A DNA stretch of 64,000 nucleotides, taken from Selaginella moellendorffii. Lineage: Eukaryota; Streptophyta; Lycopodiopsida; Selaginellales; Selaginellaceae. The position numbers and the translations under genes were made by a program. The stretch is from positions 410,078-474,077 of the forward strand of contig NW_003314262.1 of NCBI RefSeq assembly GCF_000143415.4. The letters are read 5' to 3'. Shown here piece after piece: positions 1 to 12,521 of the stretch; within the stretch, counting starts at the first letter, position 1, and each line of letters begins with the position of its first letter. The notes under the pieces are model-generated. The model did no database searches. It was not told where the DNA came from and saw only the letters and a program-made list of their open reading frames with translations.

Positions 1-2580
1 TAAAGTAGTAATTCAAGGGTTAGGAGTTGTAATAGTTATTCTATTGCATAATACAACCAAACTATATAAAAAATATAAAGAAAGGATAGTAATCATGAGT
101 TGAAGATAAATGCAATGATAAAAGGTGTAATAAATTGAGTGCAAAAGAATGCCCTCCTATATTTTTTTAGAAAATTACAATTTTGTGACTTTTAGAAAAT
201 GTTTTATTTTTTTCTATCTTCTAGTGGAAATAATACCAACAATCAATATAATGGCATATATACTCTCATAACACATTATAACATCACACCTCTGAAAGAC
301 TACTATAAAATATTTTTCAAGATGGTAAAAAAAAATGGAGATACATGAGTATTACAAGTAGTATTACAAACAGAACACTCGCAAGGATATGAAATGAAAA
401 ATATTTTTTTATATTAATTATATAACATATAAAAAGTTTATATTATCTATAGAAATAATCTTCTACACATTCATGTATGAATTCAAGTGGAAAGTCATGC
501 CCTCTTATCATGCTACTCCTTAAGGATAGACCCACTTTTGGGACCTTTCGATACAAATATCAAATGATGATATACTTAACTACCAATAAAAGTTGGATTA
601 AGGAACAACTCCAATACCAAGTTATAAACAACTAAATTATCCACTAATCTACTCACTTAACTATACCATTAACCATATGGGAGAGTCTTACTCATAACCT
701 CCATAAATCATGTTCCTAACTTAGGGACATATTAGCCCTTTAAATGGTATTTATGCCACTTAGCCTTTACACTTGGTCCAAGTGCTCTATGTGTCCAATC
801 CCATTATAGACACCTTACAGGTACCATTAATATATCAGCTTATTATACTAAAGCCATGTCCATTTACCTTTATCTCGTTAAAAATCCTAGACCACTCGTG
901 CCATAGTCTAGTCTCTCCAAGACTAGGTTATTTATCCATGAGTGGTTATCCCAAGACCACACTCTAGTATCCTTATGATGCTTGGAAACATAAAGAACAC
1001 CCTTCCTTAATGTCCTTTCTTCAATTCTCACTAAGTCCCTCTCCATCCACGGCCATGCTTGCCAACATTATAACTGGGTCAAGGCTTGAAAACCCACCAC
1101 TAAGGTCCACTATCTTTACCACTTGACTCTATCTTTCGTCACTATACAAGAGGATTGCTCCTCTTCCTTTCCACAATCCAAGACTTTGGGACAAGATTTT
1201 GAAACACTGTTGCCCTTCACCTTCCATCTTTAGGTGCTTTAGCCATGTGGCTAAAGTGAGGTTCTAATGAGCCACACAATGTATTTAAGTAGGTAGTGCC
1301 ACTTAGTGGGAGCATTGATTATTTGATCTCCCAAGGGAGATAGAGCTAACTCTTGAACACTTCACAAGGTTATCCCACTTGTTTATCCATGTTCACTCTA
1401 GCTTTGGACTCTTCAGTGATCTCCTCATTTTTATATTGAAATATAAAAGTTATATTAAAGGAAAAATATAAAAACTTATTATAGATCAGTTTATAAATTG
1501 AATCAAATGGTATCATTATAGTAAAGTTAATGTATTTTAAATAGTAACCAATACACTAAGAAATGAATGTTCACTTGGGAAGCTAGCAATGGAAATAACT
1601 ATGTCCAAGCTCTAAATCATTGCTAGAGACAATCTTCCTATATAATTTAATAGGGAAAATTGCACTTATACCTTCAAACTTTGCAAAATTATAAATTTTC
1701 CTCTGGATGTTTTAAAATTAATTTAAAATATTACAAAAATACCTTTAATATTTTCAACACCCTTAAACTAGAATAATCTAAAAATATTCTACTCATTTTA
1801 AAATAATCTAGAATATTTTATTCAATTTTACTTCAAAGTTACAAAATTTGGTCAAGGCCAATGCTATTTGCATGAGCTCCACATGATTGCAACATCAAGT
1901 GGAGCATCAGAGCTTACCTGTTGAATTGGAAAATATAAATTATGTATTATAAGACTGAGGGTTAAATTTATAAGTTGCATGCATCAATTCTATAAGGGAT
2001 AGTTTGTTTAATTTGAATCTTCATCAATCTCTGGGGATCCATACATTTGAGGAATAAGTTTTATGTGGATTATTGATAGGTTTTAACAAACCTTGGTAGA
2101 AGAAATAGGATTGAACATGAAAAGCATGATTGGGGATTTATGAAGCATTACATTGTTCATTTAGTTGATATGACAATATTGGAAATTCACTTAGAGCACC
2201 ATATTTGAGTTGTGAAGTTTGTTATAAAGACTTTTATTGCTGTGGTTAGCAAATGATCAGTATTCCATGTGTTTATACAGTTGCAACTAACATGTTTGAA
2301 AAGAACATATGCAATCCTACACTCAACATTACTACTCACTTGAAGCTTATTGTGGGGCATATATAAATGTTATCTATCTTTTTGATCTAGAGGGCTTGCA
2401 CAAAGATAATACACAACTACCAAGAATACAATATTCTCCTAGTTGTTGAAAGAAAAATCATGTACAAATGGAAGACATTGGTCGAGTGAAGAGGGTTTTC
2501 TATTATGGATGATACCATCAAGTTGGACATAACTCATGAACTTGTCAGTAACCAATTTGATTAGTTTATTTTGGTTATAA
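1..2580. other. AT-rich intergenic sequence, no gene seen
   Basis: All frames are broken by frequent stops and no family motif is recognisable. The composition (strongly AT, few CpG) matches the decayed repeats elsewhere in the window, so this is probably old transposon sequence that has lost its cytosines. I see no RNA gene or promoter that I can defend. Confidence 0.6.
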
Positions 2581-2860
2581 TATTGAGAATTATATATGTG
2601 ATTGTTTGACTTATCAAGCAGTCAAAGTTGATCATCAGAAATTTACTAGCCTCTCTCATACTATATGTGTACCCAAGAATAAGTGGGATAGCAACTCAAT
2701 GGGCTTCACTAGTTTACTTACGACCTTTTTAGGAAATGATGTTATCTTATAGTGTATGTAGTTTTCACCTTTGACACTTTAGTGAATTACTATAGGAGAA
2801 CCACATAACAGATTCTATCTCTTAGACCTGTTTGTTAAGGGCAATGCAAATGAAGCCATA
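2581..2860 (+). pseudogene. Decayed Ty3/gypsy integrase fragment, 5' part
   Basis: The stretch at 2590-2740 reads like a mutated copy of 36660-36810 in the gypsy element of this same window. It carries the integrase zinc-binding CxxC region, then the VDHQK-like segment, then the start of the catalytic core (ENKWDS-like). Nearly all differences are C to T or G to A, and stops interrupt the frame. The copy breaks off near 2860, where a 370-bp repeat begins; the missing continuation of the integrase reappears at 4330-4480. This shows an old gypsy copy split by a later insertion. Confidence 0.65.
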
Positions 2861-3235
2861 ATGTTATGTGAGAAATATAGAATGATGTCATATATCCTTG
2901 ACTTAGTAAATTTTCATTCCTTCTTAGTTTTTCCAATTAAGCTATGAACTGTAACTTGATCTAACACAAGGACCAATCAAGAGGCAACAAAGCTCCAAAA
3001 AAGATCATTTATTGAAGCCATTTAATAAAGGGCCATATGGCTATGAATCAAGATGGCAATAATTGGATCTATCATTGTGGTAAGCACTCATTTGATATCC
3101 ATTTTGAGTATCAATCTAGAGATCAAGAAGAAGGAAGTGGAAGAACAAGAAAGTGGTAGCTCTAAGAAGGAAGGTTTGATGTGCGAAGATGATCTATGTA
3201 AGAAAATTTAAACTAGTTGAATTTAGGCTTCTTCT
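2861..3235. repeat. Direct repeat copy 1 (about 370 bp)
   Basis: The sequence from TTATGTGAGAAATATAGAAT onward recurs at 4549-4925 in the same orientation with about 85-90 percent identity by eye. The pair sits about 1.7 kb apart, with copy 1 exactly at the break in the decayed gypsy integrase. The copies may be LTRs of an inserted element or a local duplication. Neither copy codes for protein. Confidence 0.6.
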
Positions 3236-4329
3236 TGAACTCAATCCTGACACATCCATGTGTCACAACACTTGCTATGTGTTAGTCTTTTTGTGTCCTT
3301 TTTAAAGACTCATTCACCAATTGCTTCGTGCTCATTCCTCAAGCACTTTATTTAGAGTTTCACTCCTATTCTCGACTTTCTAAATTGAAGCTTTTGGTCC
3401 AAATATGTTATGCTTGTTAGACTTCCATTTCAACCACTACTATGGCACCTTTTTAGCACTTTGGGGCTTAGGGATTTGTGTTTCCCATTAGTCTCTAAGA
3501 CAACCCTAAAACTTATTAAATATTGAATAGTGCTAAATTGTGAATTAGATGTAAGAACAACACCATCATGTTCAAAACTCTATATTATATACCCCATTAA
3601 CAGCTAAAAAGTGAATTTCTCTAACTAAATAACACATGTTTAACCAATAGCACTTAGGAATACCATTCTTATGCTCTTGTAGTCAACTTTATATGCAAAA
3701 ACCAGTTTCTTAACTAGCTTGGGTAAAAATTGATAAAGAGTTTAATAATACTAACCTTTTGTAGTCATGACACTAAGAGAAGAAAATTTGAAAGGACTTA
3801 CCAATAAGCAATTTTTAATACCTAAATCACATTCTCAATATATCTGGGTTATTATGGATTTTTTGACAAAGATTTTTCACTTTTTCCTAGTGTAAATGAC
3901 TGAAAAGAATGGCTCAAGAAATGTTCCATTAAGTTCATAAAAGTACACCCCCTTTTCCAAAAAGTTTTAGGATATTTAGGGTTAACTATCTTCAAGTTTA
4001 AGTAACACTAAGTCTAGTGATTTTTCAAGAAGTTTAAATTCAAGAGTTCACATTTAGTATTAAAGAAGTTTCAAATATGACTCTATTAGTTAGCAAGGGG
4101 AATTCTAGTTTGCTTCTTATTGGGCTAAAGCCAATAAGGTAGGCTGTCAAAGGAGTAGGGCTCTTATGAGAGCTATAATTCTTACTTATAAATAAAAATG
4201 CACTTACTTTTTTAAGATTAAGGGTTTTGAGATATTTTGGGTTTGTGTTGGGTAACCTCTTAAGAAGTTTAAATTCAAAAATTCATAAATAACAACTAAA
4301 ACTTCTAACTTGCTCAAATGTTTATAGAA

Positions 4330-4480
4330 GCTAAGTTGAGCTTTTGTAAACTTCAAACTAAGTTAAGGATAAGTAGTGGTGAGCATCCATAATCAAATGG
4401 GCAAACAAAGTGTAAAGTATAAAATAATTCTTTTATGGGAAACTTGCTTTGGTAAGGAGTTGTCTTATTGTTCTAAATTG
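4330..4480 (+). pseudogene. Decayed Ty3/gypsy integrase fragment, 3' part
   Basis: AGTAGTGGTGAGCATCC and the following bases match 36984-37080 of the intact gypsy copy, which encodes the SGEHPESDGQ segment of the integrase. It continues the fragment that stops near 2860, so about 1.5 kb of foreign sequence separates the two halves. No open frame remains. Confidence 0.6.
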
Positions 4481-4548
4481 AGTTATAATTATTATATAAT
4501 TTGAGTTGTTACTCTATTCTCATTTTATTATTCCCATGACTATATTGT

Positions 4549-4925
4549 TATGTGAGAAATATAGAATGTTGTTATATATCCTTGACTTAGCAAATTTTCA
4601 TTCCTTCTTAGTTTTTCCAATTAAGCTATGAACTATAACTTGATCTGGCACAAAGACCAATTTAGAAATAGCCAAGAGGTAGCAAAACTCCAAAAAAGAT
4701 CATTCACTAAAGCCATTTGGCCATCATGAGCACATACAAAGGGCCATATGGCTGTGAATCAAGGTGGCAATAATTGGGTCTATCATTCTGGTGAGTACTT
4801 GTTTGATATCCATTTTGAGTATCAATCTAGAGATAAAGAAGAAGAAAGTGGTAGCTCTAAAAAGGAATGTTGACTGTGCAAAGATGATATGTGCAAGAAA
4901 ATTTAAACTAAGCTGAATATTCTAA
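4549..4925. repeat. Direct repeat copy 2 (about 370 bp)
   Basis: Second copy of the repeat at 2861-3235, with small insertions (for example about 25 bp near 4720) relative to copy 1. The following sequence to about 6990 is AT-rich. It holds short GC-richer islands at 6050-6270 and 6590-6720 that could be exon relics, but I cannot assign them. Confidence 0.55.
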
Positions 4926-6991
4926 ATGTATAGCACTTTTTCCTGTCTTTTATAAGGCATAAGCAGAGTTTATATATTTTTCAGAGTGATGGTGAGAAGG
5001 AATATTAAAAGAAAGAGGTAGAGAAAGGGAAAGAGGAGATAAGAATGAGAAGTAAAGCCACACCCAATAAATTAGAGAAGATTTCTAGTGAAGAAGGAGG
5101 AGCTTATTGATTACTAAGCATGAGTGCCAATAACAATCTTTCTCATGGAACTCTATCAATATATGATTTATATCTCTATCTTTGATCTCAAAGATAACCA
5201 TCCACTATATGTGTTATACAAGCATAGGAATGCCTATGGAATTTAGCTATATCCTTGTAAATCCATATATTTTATAGCTAATTGCAACACTAATCATAGT
5301 AGGACTATGGTTATCACAATTGTTAGTTTCATAATAAAAAACCACAAGTAAACTCAGTTGGGTAGTAGATTGAGTTTTATTGATTAACTTTAAATACTCT
5401 GTTATTTTTGTTTTTATGTAATTTATCTACAGCATTGAGTTATAAGAAATATTAATTTAGAAGAATTTTAACCCAATTTTTACTCTTTCTGTAGATGTTA
5501 AGAATATTCTTAAAACTTTTTACTTTTATTAAAATATGCATTTTTCAACACATTTGCATTTAACTAAATCAACCTTCATTTTTTAATTCATTTTTCCCTG
5601 AAAGTTCCTAAGTTTTATTTCATTTTGGTTTGCTTCATAAAACTTTTGGGTTGGTAGTGTATATACCTAGAATATGCTTTGTTATTAGAGGATTTTCTAT
5701 CTTATTCATTTATATTAATCTTGTATTTATAATTTATAAGCATTTTTATAATTTATAAACTTTCCTAAATACTTCCAAGTATATTCTAGTTTATTATAGA
5801 ATATATGAAATAAATTAATCATGTTTTTATAACTTATAAATATGTTTATATTATAAACTTCTACTTGATCAATTGAATTAATAAAGAGAAATATAAATTA
5901 AAAATTTAAATAATTTGTTGCGTGTTGCATGGTTTACGTAATATTAGTGTTATTCAGTTAAATTGAGCAGAAAATTATTATGAAAAAATTTATTTTCTTA
6001 AAAAGGAAAACTTGGTTTTTTATGTAACAAATTGTTTGTGAGCATCATCCCAGCAAATGCCTCTAGTCTCCTTGAGGTAACCCGGCACTTCATTGAGAAA
6101 TCATATAAGCAGCATCTCCCATCCCAATGCATAGAATAAGGAGAGAAAATGCCTCAATGCTATTTCCAATTTATGTGAATGGCAAATAAAAAGTCCTTAG
6201 ATAATTGCTGGAACCCGAGGAATCACTTGCCCTTCTCCTTCATCCTGCTGCGGCTCATACTCATTTTCCACTTGTTTGTGAAAAAAGCTTAAAATTTCCA
6301 TGATTAACTTCTATTAGCCTTTGAATTCAAAATGGCACTTCATTAAAATCAACTTATATCCTTAGAGTGTTCAAGAGCCAATTCTTATAAACCATAGGTT
6401 TAAACACAGTAGAGCCCTCCCAATTTGCTTGCTGGGCACACTAAACTCTCCCAGTTTGGTCCCATTGCTACTGGAATGGACATTTGATCTTCACTACTAT
6501 TAACCACAGCCTGTGCTCGGCGCTCTTATATTTCTCATTGCTCAAAATCCGCAAGAAAACAAAAAGAAGGCATTAACTTTGACCAGTCAGTCAACACTAG
6601 TAAACGAGAGAGAGTGAACGCTGACCTGGATCTGGTTGCCAAGATTGACCACTAACGAGTAATGTATGGGTTTCAGTCCCACTTCGTCTAGCAGCAATGC
6701 CAGCTTGCTCCATAAAGCTTTAAAAGAATCTATACAAATACTTTTTTGTGAATATACATATAACTTCTTTTCTAATATTATAGTAACAATTGACTTCTTA
6801 AACTCAAATATAACTTTACATTGTTTGTTGTATAATAATGGCATATGCTAGGGACACATATTTTAATTACTAAATTTTAATAGCTAAGATTAAACAATAG
6901 AAGTTGGGATCATAAAAAGAAATTGAAAAGGCTGGGAAGAAGTGCAACACAAGAGAGCATCCAAGGTGACAATTGCTAGCCAGAAGGCTCA

Positions 6992-6992
<1 letters not shown>

Positions 6993-7030
<38 letters not shown>
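6993..7030. repeat. (CT)n microsatellite
   Basis: Nineteen uninterrupted CT units immediately precede the first recognisable copia gag codons. It may mark the 5' side of that element. Confidence 0.9.
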
Positions 7031-7033
<3 letters not shown>

Positions 7034-10020
7034 TTCAAGAAGGTGTTTTGTGTGGTGATTGGACGTGAGCAAATGCCTGTTATTCTTCCTCCTAAAGAAG
7101 TTACTTGGATGTCTAACAAACATACCAATGATGGCATGAGGATTTCAAGTAGAACAACATCACTGCTAAAACAATGTTGATTGAATGTGTTCACTTAGAG
7201 GATGTCCTCAAAGTGAAGAATTACCAGACAGCTTGGAACACACTTCAACAGTTTTATTGAGATGAGCATCTTTCGCCAAATGGTGAATTGTCGTCAAGGG
7301 CTAAAAAGGTGCAAGATTATATCGATTGCATGACTGCTCTTGGGGATAAGTTGCAGAACATGCGATCCACCTTTTCAGATGCAAGCGGGGCTCTCATGAT
7401 ACTTGGGTTGAACTAAGTATCAGAAAGCAAAGATCGAGCTTCAAACAAATTGCCTTTTTCCGGGGTCAGGTTAGGTGATCTCAAACATTCATCACTATGC
7501 CAGTTTGAACAAGGTGTTTCAAGACAAGGATGCTGCTGGAGAATCCAAAGATGAGGAGACTGTGGGGATGTTGGCCCATTTTGCAGGAAAGAACTCCATC
7601 ATACGACATAAATTCACAAATGAATTGAACTCAGTGGATCAAGCACAGCAGGAATATGGGAGTGTTCACTGTAACAAGTGTTGAATATTTGGACATTATG
7701 CAACCGATTGTTCCAGCCAAAGTATTGTAATAGAAAAGGACTGATTGCAAATCTAGCAGCACACGAAGAAGAGGAGGCACAAGCTGGTTGTTGGATAGTG
7801 GAGCAATGCACCATATAACTTCAGAGAAAGCTTTCTTATGACAGATAAGTTATAGAAAATTTGGTGTGGCTGTTAGCACAATAAGTAGTGAGAGTTTGCA
7901 AATAATTGCATTTGGCACTGTTTATTTTTCTTGTCTCCAACTTGAGGTTTCTAATGTTTTATATATGCCAAAACTAGCAAAGCATCTTCTGTCCATTTCC
8001 AAACAAGTTGAGCAAGGAGTGTACACATACTTTCATCAGTCTGTAGCAGATTTTATCTTTCAACATACATGCATTGCTCAGGCAACAGCCTTGAATAGCC
8101 TTTATTTTTTAACTTTTGAAAGTTGAAGTATGAATTTCATTTCCATTTCTGATCATTCGTTGTTACAGCTATGGCATAGCCGATTAGGACATGCAAGTTT
8201 TGACGTATCAAAGAGACTCCAACACTGACTAAAGTCTTTGAATGGTGCTTGATATTTTCTACTAATCATGGACGACATGAGTCGTTTCAGAAGTGTTTAA
8301 TTTCTAAAACAGATATCTGGGACACCTCAAAAGTTTCTTCAGTGGATTCGTCAATCCAAAACTAAGCTCAAGGTACTGTTATATGTGTTACGAGTTGATG
8401 GAGGATGGAAACTTCTCTCTAAAGAATTCCAGACAATCCTATCATCACGTGGTGTTTCCCTCCAAATCTCTACACTATATGAGCATGGCCAAAACGTGGT
8501 TGTGGAGTGAAGAATGCTGACAGTCTTTGACGCAGGCCAGAGTGATGCTAAAAGCAAATGTTCCTACATTCTTTTAGACTGAAGCCATAAACACTGTAGT
8601 TCATATTCAAAATCTTCTTCCTATGAAGGCCGTACGAACAAGACACTATATGAGATGTGGACAGGTTCAAAACCTTCTCTTTCATATATACATGTTTTTG
8701 GAGGTGTAGGTTTTCCATATGTTTTGGACGAGGAACGGCAGAGCACATGGGAGGATTGCTCAACAAAGTGTATGATACAGTGAAAACACAAAAGATGGCT
8801 ATTGTGTTTGGATTTTTCAATAAAAGAAAGTACTAGTAAGGTAGACTGTATTCTTTCGTGAAAGTATTCCTACATATTCTACCTCACAAACAGGATCCCA
8901 AGTATTTTCTCCATCCGGTTTTAACCTTTGGAAATGAGACTTTCAGTGAACCATCTAGAACTTTTCTACCACTTCCAATAGAGCCACCCCCACCACTAAC
9001 ACCTTTGGATCCACCTCCTTTGCTACCTTTGGAAATACCTCTGCCATCTGAGGAAAGGCCACTACCATCATCACGAGAAGATTATTATGTCTCCAATGGT
9101 TTTAATCCTTTGATTTCTGAACAAGGTACTTTTATTCAAGGTTCTAGATATTGGGAATATAGATCCAAGGGCTGATATTGAATCACCATATCACGATGAA
9201 CCCATAGATGATACAACTGATAATCTGGCTCCTAAACAATCTCTTAGATCTTGGAAACCAACGAGGGATACTGTGCAATACCATGTTTAAATTGCACAAG
9301 TTATTCATGAACCAACAACCTTGGACGAGGCACTCTTTAGACCGAGTGGCAAGTAGTGATGCAAAATGAATAGCTGGACAACAACTCATGGACTCTTATT
9401 CTGCCACAAGAGAGGCATCCATCATAAAGTGTAAGTGGGTACATAAACTAAAGTACAAGGAGATAGGTGAGATTGATTGATATAAGGCAAGGTTAGTAGT
9501 GGAAGGATGCATGCAATGGGTCAGGATTAATTAAAGTGAGATCTGGTTTCCATTAGATTTGTTCTTGCCATAGCTAATCACTTGGAATTTGAGATTGAGT
9601 AAATGGACGTTAAAAATGCATTCCTCAAAAGTGAATTAGAGTAGCCAGTGTATATGCAACAGCCTCATGGTTTTGAGGTTCAAGGCATATGCAAATTACA
9701 TCACTCTATATATAGTCTTAAACAATTGCCGAGCAAGACCCTAAACAAATTTTTACTAATGCTCATGTGCAAAAGCAGATTGGAATTTATACTATTGTGT
9801 TAGAGAAGGCTTGATAATTCTAGTATGCATTTACATTGATGATCTCATCATGGGTAAAAAGATGCTGAATTTTCAATGGCTTATAGAACACCTATCTAGG
9901 CAACTTAAAATGGCTGACAAGTAAAATTTCATTCTATTTGGGCTTATAAATTTGTTGTGACAGAGAAAAGTGTATCCTTAAGATTCATCAACACAAATAT
10001 ATAGCAAGAAGTGAGAGCGC
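7031..10020 (+). pseudogene. Degenerate Ty1/copia retrotransposon
   Basis: Copia domains appear in canonical order across three frames. Gag-like sequence runs over about 7070-7640. A CCHC knuckle lies near 7672-7715 (CNKC, then H, then C, with a stop inside). The protease motif WLLDSGAMHHIT is near 7788. The GAG-pre-integrase LWHSRLGH is near 8170. Integrase core remnants span 8250-8850, and a proline-rich hinge 8858-9175. Reverse transcriptase runs from about 9350, with NAFLKSELE near 9625 and the catalytic YIDDL near 9835. Many stops and frameshifts prevent expression. RNase H and a 3' LTR are absent: the element ends abruptly near 10020, about 40 bp before a tRNA-like gene. No PBS or 5' LTR was identified. 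Confidence 0.85.
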
Positions 10021-10058
10021 CCGAAAATCTGGCTTAGAAAGTGCTACTATTTTGTAAA

Positions 10059-10131
10059 GCGCTTGTAGCTCAGTTGATAGAGCGTCTGTTTCCGGAGCAG
10101 AAAGTTACAGGTTCGATCCCTGTCCTGCTCG
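10059..10131 (+). tRNA. tRNA-Arg(CCG), acceptor stem imperfect
   Basis: A 73-nt cloverleaf can be drawn. D arm GCTC/GAGC, anticodon stem TCTGT/GCAGA around loop TTCCGGA (anticodon CCG), and T arm ACAGG-TTCGATC-CCTGT are all regular. The A box (TAGCTCAGTTGATAGAG) and B box (GGTTCGATCC) are intact. The acceptor stem GCGCTTG against CCTGCTC pairs at only four of seven positions, so the 5' strand looks replaced or mutated. It may be a pseudogene or a tRNA-derived promoter at the copia junction. Confidence 0.7.
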
Positions 10132-10261
10132 CAAGCAATCATTAAGGTCAGAGTCAACGGTCATGTTGACGCGACCATAAGCTCTTACTCGTCGTGGAAG
10201 GAGTACGCGAGGAACCACATTTGAGGATTGGTGTTCACTGCACTGCAGGTATGGCGAATCC

Positions 10262-10801
10262 ATACGAGCAAACGCGGAGATCTTGCTCAGGTGGCTGGAG
10301 GCGTTTCGAGAATCCAGCGAGACAAACAAGTTTTTTCTTCACCACCCCGACTTTGGGCCGCGACAAGTTTTGGTGGATCCAGCGTCGGGGCATGCCAAAT
10401 GCATTCTGGACTGGAGGAGCTGTTTGCGCTGTGCAGAGTCGTCTGGAGAGTGTGGCAAAATGCAGAAGCTGGGAGTTCTCCTCGCTTCCCCATGACATGC
10501 ACATTCTTTTATCATCTTTTCTCAGAAGCTGTTCTTGTTCAGGCATTGTCGTGGATTTGTTCTCAAACCCAGAGCTGCACGAGGTAGAAACAACGTTATG
10601 TTCTTTGTGATCTTATAGTTTTAGTTCTTCCAGGTGGAGACAGGTGGAGACATGGTTGAAACTCCGGAAGAGATTGAAACCAGGAGGCCGGATCATGATC
10701 AACTTCGTGGAGAAAAGGATCTCCCGGATCTCCAAAAATGGTCTCAGGCTCTTCCCGAGAGGCTACAAAAAGGCACACTCGAATGGAAAGCTTTCGATTG
10801 A
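10262..10801 (+). pseudogene. Aminoglycoside-phosphotransferase (APH)-like fragment
   Basis: The frame starting near 10265 encodes FFLHHPDFGPRQVLVD followed by CILDW. This matches the Brenner motif (HxDxxxxN) and the metal-binding (DFG-equivalent) motif of APH/choline-kinase-like small-molecule kinases. The catalytic Asp is present but the usual Asn is Gln. That frame stops at 10495. A second open stretch, 10634-10801, follows a plausible acceptor and encodes a charged tail with LPDLQKWSQALPERLQ, typical of the C-terminal end of fungal-type APH proteins. The N-lobe is missing, so this is a fragment or a broken gene. Alternative: an expressed gene whose upstream exons I cannot join. Confidence 0.5.
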
Positions 10802-11079
10802 CAGGCCTTCTCTCGGGAAAGAAAAAAAAAATCTCAATCTCGTCTCATGGTGGAAAGAATCTGACCAGCGTAAGCACAACCTCTCTGTGTATACTTCGAG
10901 ATGCATCGGTCAATGCAGGTCATCTCGCCAAGATTAAGATCCGGATCCTTGTAACTGTGAGCACAGTCCATCCAAAAATTATTTCTTTTGGAAGTTTCAA
11001 GCTGAGAACTCACTTTTTTTCCAATACATTTGTCGCAGCACAGTTTGGTGGATCGTGGGAAAAAAAATCCCCAATAAGC

Positions 11080-12521
11080 TCGCAGCTGGAAGCAAATCCA
11101 AGAGACTTATCACCAAACGGAGGAGGAGGGACATTTGAAAAAGCAATTTTCGCCGGAAAATGCCAGTCATCCTCTCCAGCAGGTTCATCGCCTCGTCCAT
11201 CTTTCCCAGCCGCTCACGAGGGAGTTGTAAGTCACCGTGTTCGGTATACAGCTGCCGCTCTTGATCATCCGGCCGAAGAGATCGATCGCCTCCTGTCCTT
11301 ACAAGGTCCATCGATCAAGCACGAGTACGTGTCAACGTCGGGACGGAAGCACCAGCTGCTCGAAGACTCGCAGAGCATCATCCGACTTCTTTGACTGTGA
11401 AGATATTCGGTCTCCTCCAGGAGGTCGTAGGCCTCGCTCGCCCGCTCGGCCGACCGCTGATTAGGCTGTTGTAAGTCACGGCCGTGGGGACGCACTTCTT
11501 CCGCATCTTGGACAGCAGCGCCACAGCCTCGTCGACCCAGCCACCTTTGCAGAGCCCGTCGATGAGAACCGTGTACGTGACAACGTTGGGAGTGAGTCTC
11601 CGGTTGGCCATCTGCCCCGGAAACTTTTGAGCTTCGTGGAGCCGGTTGTCGACGCAGAGGGGCAGTGTTGGAAGCCTTTGGAACCATTCTTGCCAGGAAG
11701 ATCAAGGCCTGCTCCAGCCGCTTCGTCCCTGGATCAGGCTGGTGTAGGTGACGAACTCCGCCGAGCAAGAGTTCGCCGCTACCATCTTCTCGTACACGGC
11801 CACCGCAGCATCGAGCGTCTTCCCTTTGCAGTACGAGGACACCACCAGATTGTGGAGCGGGAGTTCCAGGAGCTTCTTCCTCGACTCGGTGACAAGCACC
11901 TCGGCGTCCTCGATCATCTTGGCCTTGCAAAGCGGACGAACGAGGAGATAGTAGCTCGTCACGTCCTCGGCCGCCATCTCCACCATCTTCCGGAAGAGCA
12001 GCTTGGCATCGTCGAACCGGGCCTCCTTGCAGAGAGTGGCATTGCACTCCGCGGTGCCTCGACTCTTGAGATCGACGAGCACCTCGCAGGCCATCGCGAC
12101 GTCGCCAAAGCCCGTGCAAGATGACCGCGAAAGTGGACGCGTTTGGGAGCTGCCAGGAGTCGACCACCTCGGACAGGAGCTCTCGGGCGCGATCACGGAG
12201 GAGAACACGCAGGAAGTAGTTGTTGGAGTGGCGGTAGCCGCTGTGCTGCGCGTACGTGAAGAAGAACACGGCATCGTCGACGAACTTGGGAGCCTGGATG
12301 ACTTTGCTGACGATCTTCGGCGTGAGATCTCCGCTCCACGCGTCTAGAGCTTCGGTCTTGAAGGGATTGGGAGCCGTGGAGCGGAGGATGTGGAGGAGGC
12401 TCTCGACTTGGAGCAAGAGGTCGGAGAACTCGTCCGCGCCGGCCATTCGCGAGAGGGCCTCGCTTGCTCGAGTCGGGAGATGGAGATTGAGATGGGAACT
12501 CTTCGTGAGATGAAACTTCAA
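11080..12521 (-). pseudogene. Pentatricopeptide-repeat (PPR) protein, frameshifted
   Basis: Starting from an ATG at 12521, PPR repeats run for about 1.4 kb but jump between frames. The N-terminal part is open to about 12110. The next repeats (YYLLVRPLCKAKMIEDAEVL, then YCKGKTLDAAVAVYEKM) lie in a second frame, 11750-12110. The first frame resumes near 11720. VVTYTVLIDGLCKGGWVDEA lies in another frame at 11490-11610. PDVDTYSCLIDGPCK and a last repeat near 11200-11270 need two more shifts. At least four frameshifts occur in a gene family that is normally intronless. PPR proteins bind organelle RNA. The number of repeats left (about ten) is ordinary. Most likely a pseudogene; assembly error would be the alternative. 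Confidence 0.75.

Noticed and set aside
8351-8820. Minus-strand ORFs over the copia integrase
   Set aside because: Shadows of the decayed plus-strand element.
10194-10610. 138-codon plus-strand ORF and its overlapping companions
   Set aside because: Only the frame with the HPDFG and ILDW motifs shows family similarity. The others are frame shadows.
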